A stretch of 64,000 nucleotides of DNA from Strigamia acuminata (Eukaryota > Arthropoda > Chilopoda > Geophilomorpha > Linotaeniidae), in assembly GCA_949358305.1 (NCBI GenBank), contig OX442323.1:7440001-7504000 (forward strand), in the 5' to 3' direction. A program made the position numbers and the translations under genes. Below the pieces are notes generated by a model, which was given only the letters and a program-made list of their open reading frames with translations, had not been told where the DNA came from and did not search any database. Numbering within the stretch: the first letter of the stretch is position 1; each line of letters starts with the position of its first letter. Positions 61,481 through 64,000 of the stretch are shown here, in pieces.

Positions 61481-64000
61481 ATGTCTTATGCAAACCCATG
61501 CAGGTAAGAAACAAACGAATTGCGTGTGGAAAATGGTGAAATTTTTGCTGCGTATCCAACAATAGCGTCGGCCATCATGATTTGAGAAGTGAGATTAAAA
61601 GAGTGTTTTTCGCAAACAAATCGCCATTTGCGCCTCTAATAACACCCCGTGGGGTCGTGGGGGTTTATTTAACGTGAGATCACACCACCCACCGCCCGGG
61701 TTGCTTATTATTTTCGCCGATGGACTATGTTGTAATATCAACCGGTGCGAAGAGGACGATTTAACCTCGCTAGAGGTTAACACTAATTTCCAGGTGACCT
61801 CGGCTCGTTTGGGTTTAGTTTGCGGGTTTTTGAGCGTTTTTTGCCGTTTGTTTGCTGTGGATTTGCGGTTGCGGGTGTTGTGGGTGTTGTGGGTGGTTGT
61901 TTGGGGTTTGGGGTTGTTTTTTTGGTTTTTTTTTTTGGTTTTTTGGTTTTTTGTAAGGTGTTTGTAAGGTGTTTGGGGTTTTTTAGGGGGGTTTGGGGTT
62001 TTTTTGTTCGGGGAAAGTGTTTTTTGATTGGATTTTAGTTTGGGGAGAAAGGGAGATTTAAATTTAGTCGCTCGTAATGGCGTTTGTGGTAAGTGGAACA
62101 CCATTTTAAACAAGATCCGAAATTTTTATTTCTTTTTTTTTCGTCGGTTTGCGTTGAAATCGAGTGAAATGCATCGGGTTTGGGCGATTTTGGTGTCGAT
62201 TTGGTGTCGTTTGATTATGATTTTTGGTTATAAGAAGGAAAAAAATGCAAAAATGCAAAATGAAAGCAAATTTTTTTAAAATTATTTTTTTTTTTTTAAA
62301 ATTAAATTGGAATTATTTCTAATGATCGATCTCGTGGGTAAAGAAAAAAAAGTGGAAATTTCCAGGAATCCAAAAAACAAAAATAAAATAAAAAGATTTA
62401 TTCGAGTCTAAAAATATCGAGTGAATCTTCTCGTTAGGTAGTTTCGTGATGTCATTATTTTTATTTGGAATTTGAACCGTTTTGGGTGAAAAATGGCGCA
62501 GGAAAAATGGTTAAATAACATTTTTCTAATTTAAAGATGCAAATAAATAAATAACAAATGAATAATGCGAGTCTCACCTGTTGTGTAGGCTCGCAGTCGC
62601 AGGTGGTGCGTTAAGTGAAGTTAGGCTTAAAAAGGCATCGACAGAATTACGAAGATTGAAAAATTTGTTGAAATTTTTTTATCAAGAATGTTGTAAGAAT
62701 TTTTCTAGGTCGAAATGATCGAATTGAGGTCAAATTGCAAGGTTTATTACAATGCAACTGTCGCAAATGTTCTTTCTTAGTCGTCGTTGTTTGAAATTAA
62801 ATGTTTGTTGATTTATTTCTTTCTTTTTTTGAACAGTGATCGAGATTTTTTGCGCAAACAACAGCAAAAAGCTCGACAACAACAAAAGGCCCGGGCATTG
62901 CTTTCTGATGGAAAAGATACTTTGTGCGTTTCAATTGGACTTTTCACGGAACCGAAAAAGGTATAATTTCGCGGTTTATTTATGTTTACGTGTGGAAATC
63001 GTCTTAATTTTGTTTAATTTGATTTTACGCCACAGGTATCCGAGTTTGATGGGTTTATACTAAAATGCGTTGTAAAAATAATATTTGCGAGCCAATAAGT
63101 CATTTAGACGTGTGTAAATCGCTTGTTTTGTACGCACAACGAGCGATTCGAACGTCTAAATGAAATTGACGAGCAAATTAGTCATTCAAACGAGTGTAAA
63201 TCGCTTGTTTTTCTCATCAAACGAGTATAAATCGCTTGTTTACTCATCAAACGAGTATAAATCGCTTGTTTTAACCATAAAACGAGCGATTTGAACGTTC
63301 TAAATGATATTGACAAGCAAATTTGTCATTCAAACGAGTGTAAATCGCTTGTTTTACCCATAAAACGAGTATAAATCGCTTGTTTTACTCATCAAACGAG
63401 TATAAATCGCTTGTTTTACTCATCAAACGAGTATAAATCGCTTGTTTTACCCATAAAACGAGCGATTTGAACGTTCCAAATGAAATTTGCAAGCAAATAA
63501 ATAATTTAAACGAGTGTAAATCACTTATTTTGATCATCAAACGTGTGTAAATCACTTATTTTGATCATCTAACGTGTGTAAATCACTTATTTTGATCATC
63601 AAACGTGTGTAAATCACTTATTTTGATCATCAAACGTGTGTAAATCACTTATTTTGATCATCAAACGTGTGTAAATCACTTATTTTGATCATCAAACGTT
63701 TGTAAATCGCTCGTTTTAACAAAAAAACGAGTGCAAATCGCTCGTTTAATTGCTAAAACGAGCGATTTGAACGTTAGAACGAGCAAATAAGACGTTTTAT
63801 TCCCTAGAAACACGTGTGAACAGCATTGATGTTTGATATGTGTAACATTTTTTCGTTTATTTCGCAGGTGGAGCCATCAAATGACGATGAAATCAGTAAA
63901 CGAATCAAAGACACTTTGGGTGAATATGACGATTTCATTCTAAGCAACCCGAAGAAAGTGATTGGCGTAAGCCGACAGCAGGTGCCGCATCCGGCGCCCG
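61481..64000 (+). CDS. AF4/FMR2 (AFF, lilliputian-like) family protein, 5' end
   Basis: Three coding exons are visible: 61481-61503 (23 nt, MSYANPC + 2 nt), 62837-62960 and 63868 to the window end. The spliced reading begins with SDRDFLRKQQQKARQQQKAR, then SIGLFTEPKKV, DEISKRIKDTLGEYDDF and KVIGVSRQQVPHPAP. This follows the AFF N-terminal homology region (basic DRNxLRxxExERR helix, LFxEPxKV, RIxxxLGxYxxx, then a Pro-rich stretch). AFF1/AFF4 and Drosophila Lilliputian are scaffolds of the super elongation complex, tethering P-TEFb and ELL through N-terminal segments. The start is chosen because the tiny exon supplies the only in-frame ATG with a good donor (CAG/GTAAGA). The gene continues beyond the window. 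Confidence 0.8.
63085..63790. repeat. 31-bp tandem repeat in AFF intron, two sub-families
   Basis: First half: units with AAACGAGTATAAATCGCTTG followed by TTTTACTCATC, interspersed with AAACGAGCGATTTGAACG palindromic units. Second half: about six uniform units with AAACGTGTGTAAATCACTTA followed by TTTTGATCATC. A diverged block closes the array, ending about 75 bp before the exon-3 acceptor. Confidence 0.88.

Overview
The window is eukaryotic DNA from an invertebrate animal, most likely an arthropod (inference, moderate confidence). It is AT-rich, has short GT-AG introns (many 45-70 nt), and carries animal gene families: an SLC6 transporter, EME1, beta-sarcoglycan, FMO, a PWWP/dehydrogenase GLYR1, an LRR-Ig receptor and an AF4/FMR2 (AFF) gene. 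No prokaryotic operons, CRISPR arrays, rRNA or tRNA genes were seen.

Layout. (1) 609-3750: 3' part of a glycine-transporter-like SLC6 gene (+), with tandem repeats in its introns. (2) 4305-6134: complete EME1 (-), head-to-head with a small tetraspan membrane protein gene (6345-7181, +). (3) 7182-43997: a tandem array of METTL7/TMT1-type methyltransferase genes. There are six intact two-exon copies, one frameshifted copy and two fragments. Each array unit also carries scraps of the flanking genes: the last exon of the tetraspan gene, the 3'UTR of beta-sarcoglycan, and exon 1 of the gene now at 43998. These scraps show that the ancestral order was tetraspan - SGCB(-) - METTL7(+) - gene at 43998, and that the expanded units lost the SGCB coding region. 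Only the last unit keeps SGCB (41412-42728, -).

(4) 16418-37627: a foreign 21 kb block splits the array. It holds an intact six-exon flavin monooxygenase gene whose second intron has grown to about 14.9 kb by three nested insertions: a small MULE-like element with a FLYWCH finger ORF, containing a Copia element on the - strand, containing a second, intact Copia element on the + strand. Both Copia elements have LTR pairs that look identical by eye and clear 5-bp target duplications. Several MITE or foldback elements surround the gene, and the truncated end of an unidentified gene lies at its right edge. FMOs oxidise S and N atoms and METTL7 proteins methylate thiols, so their proximity is suggestive of xenobiotic or sulfur metabolism, but a functional link is only inference.

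(5) 43998-45839: a five-exon gene I do not recognise. (6) 46045-57787: complete 14-exon GLYR1 (+), whose 5.7 kb intron 8 hosts an intronless, GC-rich LRR-Ig transmembrane receptor gene on the opposite strand (50890-53379). That receptor has an 11-residue-repeat cytoplasmic coiled coil and a C-terminal PDZ ligand. (7) 57788-61480: intergenic. (8) 61481-64000: 5' end of an AFF-family gene, running off the window. Many long introns contain their own tandem repeat, and in four of them the unit is 20-21 bp although the sequences are unrelated.
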